Below are positions 7,057-15,388 of a stretch of DNA of 34,875 bases, piece after piece (the first letter of the stretch is position 1; each line of letters begins with the position of its first letter). The notes beneath the pieces were generated by a model. That model searched no databases. It was not told the DNA's origin and worked only from the letters and a program-made list of their open reading frames with translations. Source of the stretch: an uncultured Planctomycetia bacterium (GTDB lineage: Bacteria > Planctomycetota > Phycisphaerae > Phycisphaerales > SM1A02); NCBI GenBank assembly GCA_937919205.1, contig CALFOZ010000128.1:1-34875 (forward strand), written 5' to 3'. The translations under genes and the position numbers were made by a program.

Positions 7057-10000
7057 ATGCGTCTTGCTCGACTTGTATTGAGTGGCTTTAAAAGTTTCGC
7101 CGACACAACTGAATTCCGTTTTGATTCCCCGCTCACTGGAGTTGTGGGACCAAATGGTTGCGGCAAGAGCAATGTTGTTGACGCGGTGAAATGGGTTCTG
7201 GGCGAACGCAGCGCCAAAAGTTTGCGCGGCGGCGCGATGATGGACGTGATCTTCGCGGGCAGTGCCTCGCGCAAGCCAGCGGGAATGGCCAGCGTTATTT
7301 TGGTATTTGAAAATCCAAAGATGGCGGAATTTTTACAGCGATCAGAAGCATCGCCTGAACTTGTTGAAGCCGAGGAATTTGGCGACGAGCCCGTGGACGG
7401 CGAAGTGATTCGCCGCGAGGCCGTGCGCGACCGCGTGTTGCCCGTGGACAGCGATGAGGTGCAAGTGGAGCGCAGGCTTTGGGCCGATGGCCGCAGTGAA
7501 TATTTGGTGAACTCCAAGAAGGTTCGATTGCGCGACATCCGTGAATTGTTTCTTGACACCGGCATTGGCAACGACGCGTATTGCATCATTGAACAAGGCA
7601 AAGTTGACGCCATGCTGCGCGCGCAGCCCGTTGAGCGGCGAACTATTTTGGAGGAAGCCGCGGGCGTGGCGAGATTTCGTTCGCGCAAGCATGAGGCCGC
7701 GCGCAAGTTGGATTTGGCGGAGCGTCATCTTGTGGCGGTGCGCGAACAATTGATTGGCGTTGAAAGACGATTGCGCATTGTGCGCGGCCAGGCCGAGAAG
7801 GCGAAAAAATATCAACTGCTTGAGGAGCGCAGGCGAAGTTTGCGCCGCTCGGTTGCGTTTGAGCAATACCACGAATTGCGCGAGCAACTTGTTGGCCTCA
7901 CCAATCAAGTGACATCGCTTGAGGAGCGCCGCCGACAAGTTACGGCGCAATTGGAAAACACCGAGCAAATGCGCATGGACGCCGATGGCGACCGCGCCCA
8001 GAAACTGGATCGACGCCACGCGCTTGAGCAAACCCAGCTTGAGGCCGTTGGCGTGGAGCGTCAATGCCAACAGCGTTTGGAATTTTTAGCGCGCGCGCGC
8101 GCCGAAAATTTGGCGGCCGCGGAATCAGAGGCCCAACGAATTGCTGTGATCAAGAGCAAATTAAGCGAGTTGTCCGCCAGCCTGGAGGACGCGCAATCTT
8201 TAACCGCCGCGGCCGAGGCGCAAGTAACCGAGTCGGAGCAAGCCGCCGCAAGCGCTTCTCGTGAACGCGCCGTGGCTTCGGAACGCCTGAGCGAATCCGA
8301 GCAAGAAATTCGTCGACGCAGTGACACCGCGACTGGCGTGGAGCGTGAACGCGCCCGCGCCGCTGGTCGATTGGCGGCCATGGATGAGCGTGTTCCATTG
8401 CTTAACGATGAAGTCATTCGCCTCACGGCGCGCGTGGAAAGTTTGCGCCAAGAATTGTTGACGCTTGAAACACAGCGCGAACAAGAATTGCAATCGCGCA
8501 AAGTTGCGGAGTTTGAAATCGAGCAACTGCACACGCAACTGCAAACGGAGGCGAGCGCGGTTGAAGCCGTGGGTGATCGCCAAGCCGAAGCCATCGCGCG
8601 CCTTTCGTCGCGGCGCGAGGAGCGTTCGAGCCTTGAAAGTAGATTGCGACTGCTTGATGAGATGGCCTCCATGGGCGAGGGCTTGGACGAGGCCGTGAAA
8701 CGCATTCTTGCCCAGCGCCAGAATTACACATGGTTCGCGGGCATGCTTGGCGACTTGATTGAAACCGACAGCGCGCACGCGACATTTATCGAGTCCGCGC
8801 TTGGCGAAGATTTGCAAATGCTTTTGGTGGCAACACACACGGATCTTGAGACCGCTGTGGATTCCATCCGCGGTCAAGAAGGCCGCGTGCGCATTGGCGC
8901 CATTGACTTGGTGAATCCCCCCGCCCATACCCGCCCACAATTGCCGGGCGTGGAACCTTTGGTGAACGCGGTGCGCTGTGGAAGTGAATTGCAACCATTG
9001 CTACATTCATTGTTGGGCGACGCGTTTGTTGTGGATTCACTGGCCATGGCTTTGCGATTGGCCGCCGGCGATTTCCGCGGCGCGACTTTGGTGAGCCGAT
9101 GCGGAGCCATGCTGGATCATCGCGGTCAAATTCACATGACAGGCGCGCGCGCGTTGCGCTCTGGCGTGTTGGCACGCCGCGTGGAGCGTGGCGAACTTGA
9201 GGCCGCGATTGGCGCAATCTCGGTGGAAATTTCCATGGCCGAGGGCGACCTTTCTGGTCTCACCGAGGAATCCAAAATCGCCGCGGCGCGTCATCGTGAA
9301 GCTGATGAGAGCATGAAGTTGTCCATGCGCAAACGTCTTGACGCCCAGTATCAAGCCGATCGTTTGGAGCAACTCGCCTCGCGCGTGCGTCACGATCGTG
9401 ATCGCACCGAATTGGAGCGCCACGAAGCCGATCGTCGCCTGCGCGAAATTGATACCGAGCGCAGTGATGGCGCCGTCAAGGTTGCAAGTTTGGATCGACT
9501 GTTGTTGGATGAGCGAACCGCGATCGCCGTTGCAACCGAAGCCGCGTCTGGCATTCGCCACTCGCTTGAGACGGCCAACGAGGCTTTCTCCAGCGCGCGC
9601 ACGCGCGTGGGCGAATCGGGCGCCCTGCTTCAAGGTCGCCAACGTGAACGCAGACTTCTTGAGAATTCTTTTGACGAGGCGAAATTGCAGGACGCGGATC
9701 TTCAATCAGAGTCGGAGCGTCGCGCCGAAAGATCCCAGGATCTTGCCCGCCAGCAAGCCGAGGCCGAGGCCGAGAAATCCGCCGCGGCCAATCGTCAACA
9801 AACTGCGGCGGCGCAAGTGGGCGTTGTGGTTGAGCAACTTGAGCAAGCCGTGCAACTGGCGGAGCAACTTTCAGAGGCGCTACGTATTGTCAGGGACGAA
9901 GCCAGCCGCGTGGAGCGCGATCATTCCGAAGTGGAAATGAGCCGCCGCGAGGCCGAAGTGCGCCGCGAATCCATCGAGGAAAATTCCCTCGCCGAACTTA

Positions 10001-10791
10001 CGATTGATTTGTCCTCGGGTTACATCGATTACATGGCCGAGCGCGCGACGCCGGAATTCATGACGCCCGACCGCGAAGCCGCCGGCCGCGAGGCCGAGCA
10101 ACTGCGCGTGGAAATCAAGGCGCTTGGCAATGTCAACATGGAGGCCATCGACGAACTCTCGCAACTTGAGGGCAAGAACGAGGAGCTAGCCAAGCAAGTT
10201 GGCGACATTGATCTTGCGCGCGCCGGCTTGAACGAGTTGGTGGTGAAATTGGACGATGTCAGTCGCCGCAAGTTTAAGGAAACATTCGAGGCCGTTCGCG
10301 AACGCTTCGCCGGCAATGACGGAATGTTCCGTCGACTCTTTGGTGGCGGTAGCGCGGACTTGTATTTGATTCCAATGGAGAATGGCGAAATTGATTGGCT
10401 TGAAAGCGGCGTTGAAATTCGCGCCAAGCCACCGGGCAAAGAGCCCCGCGTGATCAGTCAACTTTCTGGCGGCGAAAAAACCATGACCGCCGTGGCGTTG
10501 CTTATGGCTATTTTCCGTAGCCGCCCAAGTCCGTTTTGCATTCTGGACGAAGTTGACGCCGCCCTTGACGAGGCCAATGTTGAGCGTTTCACAAAGGCTC
10601 TGCCGCCGTTCCTTGACCGCAGTCACTTTATCATTATCACCCACCATAAACGCACCATGCAGGCTTGCCATGAACTGCACGGCGTGACCATGGCGGAGCG
10701 CGGCGTGAGCCGGCGCGTGACCGTGAAGGTGGATCAGGTGGGTGAGGATGGTAAAATTGCCGCTTCCGCCACGGAAACTCCAGTGGCTTAA
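7057..10791 (+). CDS. smc: Chromosome segregation ATPase SMC
   Basis: A 1244-residue SMC protein, which condenses and segregates chromosomes as a ring with ScpA/ScpB. The N-terminal head has Walker A GPNGCGKS (31-38) and the family block [12 protein letters not shown]. Long heptad-rich coiled coils (about 150-500 and 670-980) flank a hinge near residues 535-680 ([10 protein letters not shown], then [20 protein letters not shown]). The C-terminal head has the ABC signature LSGGEK (about 1134-1139) and Walker [14 protein letters not shown] (about 1158-1170). The ATG at 7057 is chosen over an in-frame one at 7006 because AGGAGGT precedes it and it aligns with the usual MxLxxLxLxGFKSF start. An acidic insertion of roughly 35 residues after about residue 80 separates two conserved strands of the N-terminal head. 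No scpA or scpB is in the window. Confidence 0.97.
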   Translation: MRLARLVLSGFKSFADTTEFRFDSPLTGVVGPNGCGKSNVVDAVKWVLGERSAKSLRGGAMMDVIFAGSASRKPAGMASVILVFENPKMAEFLQRSEASPELVEAEEFGDEPVDGEVIRREAVRDRVLPVDSDEVQVERRLWADGRSEYLVNSKKVRLRDIRELFLDTGIGNDAYCIIEQGKVDAMLRAQPVERRTILEEAAGVARFRSRKHEAARKLDLAERHLVAVREQLIGVERRLRIVRGQAEKAKKYQLLEERRRSLRRSVAFEQYHELREQLVGLTNQVTSLEERRRQVTAQLENTEQMRMDADGDRAQKLDRRHALEQTQLEAVGVERQCQQRLEFLARARAENLAAAESEAQRIAVIKSKLSELSASLEDAQSLTAAAEAQVTESEQAAASASRERAVASERLSESEQEIRRRSDTATGVERERARAAGRLAAMDERVPLLNDEVIRLTARVESLRQELLTLETQREQELQSRKVAEFEIEQLHTQLQTEASAVEAVGDRQAEAIARLSSRREERSSLESRLRLLDEMASMGEGLDEAVKRILAQRQNYTWFAGMLGDLIETDSAHATFIESALGEDLQMLLVATHTDLETAVDSIRGQEGRVRIGAIDLVNPPAHTRPQLPGVEPLVNAVRCGSELQPLLHSLLGDAFVVDSLAMALRLAAGDFRGATLVSRCGAMLDHRGQIHMTGARALRSGVLARRVERGELEAAIGAISVEISMAEGDLSGLTEESKIAAARHREADESMKLSMRKRLDAQYQADRLEQLASRVRHDRDRTELERHEADRRLREIDTERSDGAVKVASLDRLLLDERTAIAVATEAASGIRHSLETANEAFSSARTRVGESGALLQGRQRERRLLENSFDEAKLQDADLQSESERRAERSQDLARQQAEAEAEKSAAANRQQTAAAQVGVVVEQLEQAVQLAEQLSEALRIVRDEASRVERDHSEVEMSRREAEVRRESIEENSLAELTIDLSSGYIDYMAERATPEFMTPDREAAGREAEQLRVEIKALGNVNMEAIDELSQLEGKNEELAKQVGDIDLARAGLNELVVKLDDVSRRKFKETFEAVRERFAGNDGMFRRLFGGGSADLYLIPMENGEIDWLESGVEIRAKPPGKEPRVISQLSGGEKTMTAVALLMAIFRSRPSPFCILDEVDAALDEANVERFTKALPPFLDRSHFIIITHHKRTMQACHELHGVTMAERGVSRRVTVKVDQVGEDGKIAASATETPVA

Positions 10792-10816
10792 CATTTTTAG
10801 ACAAATGTAAAATTAT

Positions 10817-10838
10817 TCCACTTTGGATTTGAAGTGGA
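10817..10838. repeat. Hairpin after smc
   Basis: TCCACTT (10817-10823) and AAGTGGA (10832-10838) form a 7-bp stem with an eight-base loop, 26 bases after the smc stop. There is no T run after it on the plus strand; on the minus strand it is followed by ATAATTTTA. It may be a weak smc 3' end structure, or a weak terminator for leftward transcription. Confidence 0.4.
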
Positions 10839-10858
10839 CAAAGCACAACGTATTGTTG

Positions 10859-10966
10859 CAATGCCGCCTGATGGGCGGAGCGCTCGGCGGGTCTCCGAGT
10901 TGCGCACTGAGCCCTTGTGGGGGTTGCAGTGTGATTCGCTCCGAATGTCAGGCGGCGTTGTTTTTT
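10859..10966 (+). ncRNA. Candidate structured RNA with three-way junction and built-in terminator
   Basis: The ends pair over 13 bases, CAATGCCGCCTGA (10859-10871) with TCAGGCGGCGTTG (10948-10960), including one G-U pair, and are followed at once by six T residues (10961-10966). Inside, CGGAGCG (10876-10882) pairs with CGCTCCG (10937-10943) and encloses two hairpins. Hairpin A is CTCGG/CCGAG (10883-10887, 10895-10899) with a seven-base loop. Hairpin B is CACTG plus AGCCC (10905-10914) with GGGTT plus CAGTG (10921-10931) and one bulge. The T run places it on the plus strand. It lacks the GGAA-type SRP loop, tmRNA features and a tRNA anticodon/T arm, so I cannot name it. Alternatives are a large smc terminator or a REP/MITE-like DNA repeat. 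Confidence 0.6.
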
Positions 10967-11000
10967 ATAAAGCCAACATCAATTTCATGCTTGAGATTTC

Positions 11001-12029
11001 TCACGCGGGCAGACGCTTGATCACCGCGTCGGCGAATTGTTCGGTGGACAAAGTTCCGCCAATGTCGCCAGTTTTTTCGCCATCTTGCAACGCGCGATCG
11101 TAGGCGCGACGAATGTGATCGCCGATGATTTTAAGTTTGGGAAGATCGCGCGTCACCGCCAAATGATTCAGCATCATCACTCCGCTCATCAACAAACTCA
11201 ACGGATTCGCGATGCCTTTGCCAGCGATGTCGGGGGCGGATCCGTGCACCGCCTCAAAGACCGCGTACTCATCGCCAAAGTTGGCGCCAGGCGCCACGCC
11301 CAATCCACCGATCAAACCCGCGGCGAGATCGCTGACAATATCGCCGTATAAATTTTCCATCAAGATCACGTCAAAGCGCGTCGGGTCCTGCACCAAGCGC
11401 ATGCACGCGGCGTCGATGATCAATTCCTCGTAGTGGATTTTGCCCAGCCATTTCTGCGAAACTTCTTTGGCGCATCGAATAAACAAGCCATCGCTCATCT
11501 TCATGATGTTGGCCTTGTGAAACACTGAGATCTTCTTGCGTCCGCGGTCGTTGGCGTATTGAAATGCGAACTCCGCGATGCGGCGGCTGGCCAGTTCGGT
11601 GGCCACTTTCAAACTTGTGACCACGCCGGGCGTGATTTCATTCTCAATGCCCGCGTACAAGCCCTCGGTATTTTCTCGGACCACCACAAGATCCACATTT
11701 TCAAAGCGCGTGGTCACGCCGGCCAAACTGCGGATGGGGCGAACCGCTCCGTACAAACCAAGCGTCTTGCGCAACGCGACATTCACGCTGGAGAAACCCG
11801 TTCCCACCGGCGTGGTGCATGGACCTTTCAAGGCAACGCGATGCTCGCGGATAGCGGCAAGCGTGGATTCGGGCAAAGTGCTTTTGGAACCGCCCTGCAC
11901 CGCGGCAAGTCCGGCGTCATGGCGTAGCCATTGGATGTCCACTTTGGCGGCGGCGAAAATGCGGCATACTGCCGCGGAAACTTCGGGTCCAATACCATCA
12001 CCAGGAATAAGAACTGCTTGAATTGTCAT
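11001..12029 (-). CDS. NAD-dependent isocitrate dehydrogenase type
   Basis: A 342-residue enzyme of the isocitrate/isopropylmalate dehydrogenase family. It starts MTIQAVLIPGDGIGPEV and carries RENTEGLYAGIE (substrate-binding region), FHKANIMKMSDGLF and, with the metal-binding Asp residues, MENLYGDIVSDLAAGLIGG. The short length and these motifs match the NAD-using, mitochondrial-IDH3-like and homoisocitrate dehydrogenase branch rather than the longer NADP enzyme of E. coli. It would convert isocitrate to 2-oxoglutarate and CO2 in the citric acid cycle. The isopropylmalate activity (leuB) is less likely but not excluded by reading alone. The ATG at 12029 fits the family; the upstream ATG at 12104 would add 25 unrelated residues overlapping the divergent gene. 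Confidence 0.87.
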   Translation of the reverse strand: MTIQAVLIPGDGIGPEVSAAVCRIFAAAKVDIQWLRHDAGLAAVQGGSKSTLPESTLAAIREHRVALKGPCTTPVGTGFSSVNVALRKTLGLYGAVRPIRSLAGVTTRFENVDLVVVRENTEGLYAGIENEITPGVVTSLKVATELASRRIAEFAFQYANDRGRKKISVFHKANIMKMSDGLFIRCAKEVSQKWLGKIHYEELIIDAACMRLVQDPTRFDVILMENLYGDIVSDLAAGLIGGLGVAPGANFGDEYAVFEAVHGSAPDIAGKGIANPLSLLMSGVMMLNHLAVTRDLPKLKIIGDHIRRAYDRALQDGEKTGDIGGTLSTEQFADAVIKRLPA

Positions 12030-12091
12030 AATATTTTTCAGCGTGAGATTGTGCGAGGGAATCAGGATAGCATCCATCAGCAACTTGCTAC

Positions 12092-13300
12092 ATGAGTGAG
12101 CCAATCCTTATCGATGTCTTGGTTGTTGGCGGCGGTGCCGCGGGGCTTTTTGCGCTTCATGCTTTACGCCGCGCGGGCGCTTCTGTGCTTCTAGTAGAGA
12201 ACAACTCCTTGGGTTTTGGCCAGACCACTTCAAGCCAAGGCATTTTGCACGCGGGTGTAAAATATTCCCTGGGCGGCCTGGCTGGTGACGACGCAAAAGA
12301 GGCCGCGGAGGCCGCGCATCAATGGATTCAATTGTTGGATGGAGCGAATGCGGACTTGCGCAACGTTCGGGTGCTCACGCGCCAATGTTATTTGTGGAGG
12401 ACATCAACCTTGCGTGGCGCGGCGGGAATGTTGGGCGCCAAACTTGCGCTTAAGACCAAGCCAAAAGCTATTGCAAGCATCGATCGACCAAGCTGGCTTG
12501 ATGGCGTGGGCGGCGAGGTGTTGACATTGGGTGAAACCGTGATCGATCCGCGCTCCCTGCTACGCGAACTTTCCACCCCGCATGCGCATGCGATGCTTAA
12601 AGGCAATGTCACAAGCATCACGCCGCGGACAAGCGATGTGGATGTTGAGATTGAAAGTTCTAGGCGCGTGCGTATTCGCGCGCGCCATGTGATCTTGACC
12701 GCGGGAATTGGCAATCAAGACATGGTGGGATTGTCCCACACGCCCAACGCGTCAATGCAACAGCGGCCACTTCGACAAGCCATGATTCGTGGAGCATTGC
12801 CGCTGGTGTTTGGTCATTGCATTGATGGCGCCAAAACAAGAATCACGGTGACCAGCGATGTATTTACTGCGCCAGATGATGTGATAAATGCTGGCCACGC
12901 AAGCGCGGCCAACGATGTGGTGTGGCATGTCGGCGGCCAAATTGCCGAGGACGGGCCACGCATGGGCGACAAGGAATTTCTGGAGTACGCCACGGGCGAA
13001 ATATGCCGCTGTATTCCCGGCGTTTCATTGAAAGAGTGTGGCTTTGCAAGTTACGACGTCACACGCGCCGAGCCACGCACTGGCGATGGAAAGCGACCCC
13101 CCACTGGATTCTGTCGCACGCAGGATCGAATCACCACGATTTGGCCGGTGAAACTTGTTTTGGCGCCCAAGATCGCCGCGCAACTTGTGAAAGACATGGA
13201 GCCATCCACACACCCTCAAATCACTTTGCCAATGGATCTGCCTCGGCCAGAATTGGCGCCGCGCCCATGGGAAACCGCGCGTTGGAGCGCGCTTGTATGA
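12092..13300 (+). CDS. FAD-dependent oxidoreductase (DAO family)
   Basis: A 402-residue flavoprotein. The N-terminal Rossmann motif DVLVVGGGAAGLFALHALRR (residues 8-27) is followed by an acidic residue (ENNSLGFGQTTSSQG) that would bind the ribose of FAD. A second FAD contact, HVILTAGIGNQ, lies near residues 200-210. The TTSSQGILHAGVKYS segment recalls glycerol-3-phosphate and L-2-hydroxyglutarate dehydrogenases of the D-amino-acid-oxidase (DAO) superfamily. The oxidised substrate cannot be read from sequence. Its stop TGA overlaps the ATG of the aldo/keto reductase gene (ATGA), which suggests coupled translation and a shared redox pathway. It is divergent from the isocitrate dehydrogenase gene. 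Confidence 0.85.
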   Translation: MSEPILIDVLVVGGGAAGLFALHALRRAGASVLLVENNSLGFGQTTSSQGILHAGVKYSLGGLAGDDAKEAAEAAHQWIQLLDGANADLRNVRVLTRQCYLWRTSTLRGAAGMLGAKLALKTKPKAIASIDRPSWLDGVGGEVLTLGETVIDPRSLLRELSTPHAHAMLKGNVTSITPRTSDVDVEIESSRRVRIRARHVILTAGIGNQDMVGLSHTPNASMQQRPLRQAMIRGALPLVFGHCIDGAKTRITVTSDVFTAPDDVINAGHASAANDVVWHVGGQIAEDGPRMGDKEFLEYATGEICRCIPGVSLKECGFASYDVTRAEPRTGDGKRPPTGFCRTQDRITTIWPVKLVLAPKIAAQLVKDMEPSTHPQITLPMDLPRPELAPRPWETARWSALV

Positions 13301-14139
13301 GTGACCACAATTCTGACGCCAATACTTCCAACAACACACCCGCGCCAAGCGCGTTGAATATTCCCACGCGCATGGCTTCTCGAATGCATCGCGCCGTGCC
13401 GGTGATTGGCTGGGGCGCGTTCAAGATTGGCCGCAATCAAGGCGCGAAATATCCAAACGCGTTTGATATTCCAAGCGATACAGACGCTATTGCCTTGGTG
13501 CGTGAACTGATCAAGGATGGAGTGCGATTGATCGATACGGCGCCGGCGTATGGACTGAGCGAGGAGCGCTTGGGCAAGGTGTTCGCAAGCTTGCCAACTG
13601 AATTGAGATCCGAATTGTTCATCACCACAAAAGTTGGCGAGACATGTGTGGACGGAGTTTCCAGCTTTGATTTTTCACCGGCCGCGGTAACCGCCAGCGT
13701 GGCGCGTAGTTTGGCAAAACTCAATTGCGCCTTTGTTGACGCTGTGTTTGTGCACTCCAATGGAAGCGATCAAGACATCATTCAAGAGAGCGGTTGTGTT
13801 GAGGCTCTTGGCGATTTAAAAAATAAATCGATCATTGGAAGCGTGGGCTTCTCGTCAAAAACTATTTTGGGCGGCGAAATCGCTTTGAAACATCCGTTGA
13901 TCGACGCGGTGATGTTGGAGATACATCCTGACGCCACGGATATGTTGACATTACTGCCGTTGGCGCATGAACTAGGCAAGGCCGTGTTTGTAAAAAAACC
14001 GCTTGCCAGCGGCACGCTGGATCCAAAAATTGCGTTGCCTTGGTTGTTGGCGCACAAGCACATCACCAGCATTGTGGTTGGCGGGTTGAACCAGAAACGC
14101 TTGCGCGAAAATTTCAGGATGGCTTGCCAGGTGTCGTGA
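13297..14139 (+). CDS. Aldo/keto reductase family protein
   Basis: A 280-residue TIM-barrel protein. After a Ser/Asn/Pro-rich start (residues 1-25) come VIGWGAFKIGRNQG and LIDTAPAYGLSEERLGKVF, holding the catalytic Asp and Tyr. The catalytic Lys is in FITTKVGE and the His in FVHSNGS. It lacks the long C-terminal NADPH-binding RxxxxR block in a clear form, although the end (VVGGLNQKRLRENFRMA) is in the right place. Family members reduce aldehydes or ketones with NADPH. The ATG at 13297 overlaps the stop of the FAD oxidoreductase by four bases. The reading frame is open further upstream, but that part overlaps the neighbour and is not protein-like. Confidence 0.87.
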   Translation: MSDHNSDANTSNNTPAPSALNIPTRMASRMHRAVPVIGWGAFKIGRNQGAKYPNAFDIPSDTDAIALVRELIKDGVRLIDTAPAYGLSEERLGKVFASLPTELRSELFITTKVGETCVDGVSSFDFSPAAVTASVARSLAKLNCAFVDAVFVHSNGSDQDIIQESGCVEALGDLKNKSIIGSVGFSSKTILGGEIALKHPLIDAVMLEIHPDATDMLTLLPLAHELGKAVFVKKPLASGTLDPKIALPWLLAHKHITSIVVGGLNQKRLRENFRMACQVS

Positions 14140-14212
14140 CTGGCGGCGTTGGAATTGGAGCCGTGGTGGAAGGCGTTGACATAGGAGCGCTTGAGCCACC
14201 AGCGCCACCAGT
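14114..14212 (-). other. In-frame coding-like extension beyond the stop of the LysM gene
   Basis: After the TAA at 14213-14215 the same frame stays open for 32 codons until TGA at 14114-14116. The predicted tail (TGGAGGSSAPMSTPSTTAPI, then more Pro/Thr) has the same Ser/Thr/Pro/Ala composition as the end of the LysM protein. This suggests that the annotated stop is a recent nonsense mutation, a sequencing error or a read-through site. The tail overlaps the 3' end of the convergent aldo/keto reductase gene by 26 bases. Confidence 0.45.
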
Positions 14213-15352
14213 TTAAGTAGAACCTGTCGCTGGCTTGGCCGCTGGGGTAGTGATTGGCGCGCGTGGAACCACCGGACTTGTAACTGGCTTTGTTGCTGGC
14301 GTGGCATTGGCGCCACTCTGTGGCTTTGCTGGAATGGTTAATTTTGTTCCCACCACAAGATTCGCTGGATCTTCGCCAATGACTTTCTTGTTGGCTTCAT
14401 AAATTGCATTCCAGTGCTTGGAATCACCGTACACCTTGTTGGAAATTTGCGACAGCGAGTCGCCAGAAACAATCTCATAGTTCTGGACAGCGCCCGCGCC
14501 CGATGTGGTTGCGCTGGGGATTGATGGCATTGGAGTCTTGGCGATGGCCGCTTCTTTGGCGGGGATATTCAGTTTGGAGCCAATCTTTAAATTGGTTGGA
14601 GTTAAACCAGGATTGGCTTTGACGATATTTTCCCAACCCTGTGAAGTGCCCCAATATTGCTTGGCGATGGAAGATAAATTGTCGCCCTCGGCAACTACAT
14701 GGATTATCGCAGGCGCGGCGGATGGCGGCGCTGATTTTGCTGAAGACTTTGTAGCCGCTCCACTTACTGCAGAGGCGCTTGGTGCAACGCTGGGCGCAAC
14801 GCTTGGTGTTGACGATGTTGTTTGTGTGGCATTGGGAGTTTTTGCACCCGCGCTAGTGCTTGTAGGAACTGGCGCGATGGTGGCCGCGCTTGGCGCAGTG
14901 GCGCTGGAAGTTTGCGAAGTGGCGCTGGAAGTTGGCGCACTGGCGCTTACGCCTACAACTGCGCCCGAAGTTGTGACTGGAGTGAAGCCAGGCAAGTTGC
15001 TTGGCAATGGTTGCATGGGCGAGTTGTCAGGCGCAAAGCCTGGAGGAATGGAGGGACTGCTGGATTGTGTTGTCGAGCCCATCGCGCTAGTTGGCGCCGT
15101 AGTTGGTGTTGTGGTGGGTAGCGATGACGATGAAACAGAAACCGGCGCGGAGGGTGATGACGAATTGGAAGAACGTACATCTTCCATAGGCTTGCCCTCA
15201 TCCGTGGCCACTTTGGCCCCGAATTGCTTGCGCACATCCAATTTTTCAGTCATGGGCTTGTTGACCGTGGGTGCGAACCAAGCGTAATACAAACCGGCGG
15301 CGGCGAAGGCGAGAACGATAACGGCAAGCAATGCGCGAAGAGGTTTGTTCAT
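14213..15352 (-). CDS. Membrane-anchored protein with two LysM domains
   Basis: A 379-residue protein. Residues 5-25 (LRALLAVIVLAFAAAGLYYAW) form one membrane anchor. Residues about 60-215 are a low-complexity Ser/Thr/Pro/Ala linker. Two LysM domains follow: one at about 217-265 (HVVAEGDNLSSIAKQYWG, ending KIGSKLNIP) and one at about 290-340 (YEIVSGDSLSQISNKVYG, ending VVGTKLTIP). LysM domains bind N-acetylglucosamine in peptidoglycan, so this is probably an envelope protein tethering the inner membrane to the wall; no catalytic domain is seen. It is the last gene of the rhomboid-tgt-yajC-secDF run, 36 bases after secDF. The Pro/Thr-rich C-terminus seems cut short by a stop codon. Confidence 0.88.
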   Translation of the reverse strand: MNKPLRALLAVIVLAFAAAGLYYAWFAPTVNKPMTEKLDVRKQFGAKVATDEGKPMEDVRSSNSSSPSAPVSVSSSSLPTTTPTTAPTSAMGSTTQSSSPSIPPGFAPDNSPMQPLPSNLPGFTPVTTSGAVVGVSASAPTSSATSQTSSATAPSAATIAPVPTSTSAGAKTPNATQTTSSTPSVAPSVAPSASAVSGAATKSSAKSAPPSAAPAIIHVVAEGDNLSSIAKQYWGTSQGWENIVKANPGLTPTNLKIGSKLNIPAKEAAIAKTPMPSIPSATTSGAGAVQNYEIVSGDSLSQISNKVYGDSKHWNAIYEANKKVIGEDPANLVVGTKLTIPAKPQSGANATPATKPVTSPVVPRAPITTPAAKPATGST

Positions 15353-15388
15353 TGTGTTCCTTATTTTTGTGAGGCCTGGAAATTTGGT

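Noticed and set aside
8200-8994. 264-codon minus-strand ORF and other long frames under smc
   Set aside because: These are shadows caused by codon bias in a long coiled-coil gene; none has a recognisable motif.
10859-10966. Identification as SRP RNA, tmRNA or tRNA
   Set aside because: The SRP GGAA loop and asymmetric loop, the tmRNA tag frame and the tRNA anticodon and T arms are all absent.
12922-13296. N-terminal extension of the aldo/keto reductase frame
   Set aside because: It overlaps the end of the FAD oxidoreductase gene and is not family-like; the ATGA overlap at 13297 gives a better start.
14505-15287. 260-codon hydrophobic plus-strand ORF
   Set aside because: It mirrors the Ser/Thr/Pro/Ala linker of the LysM protein; the LysM domains on the minus strand are clear.
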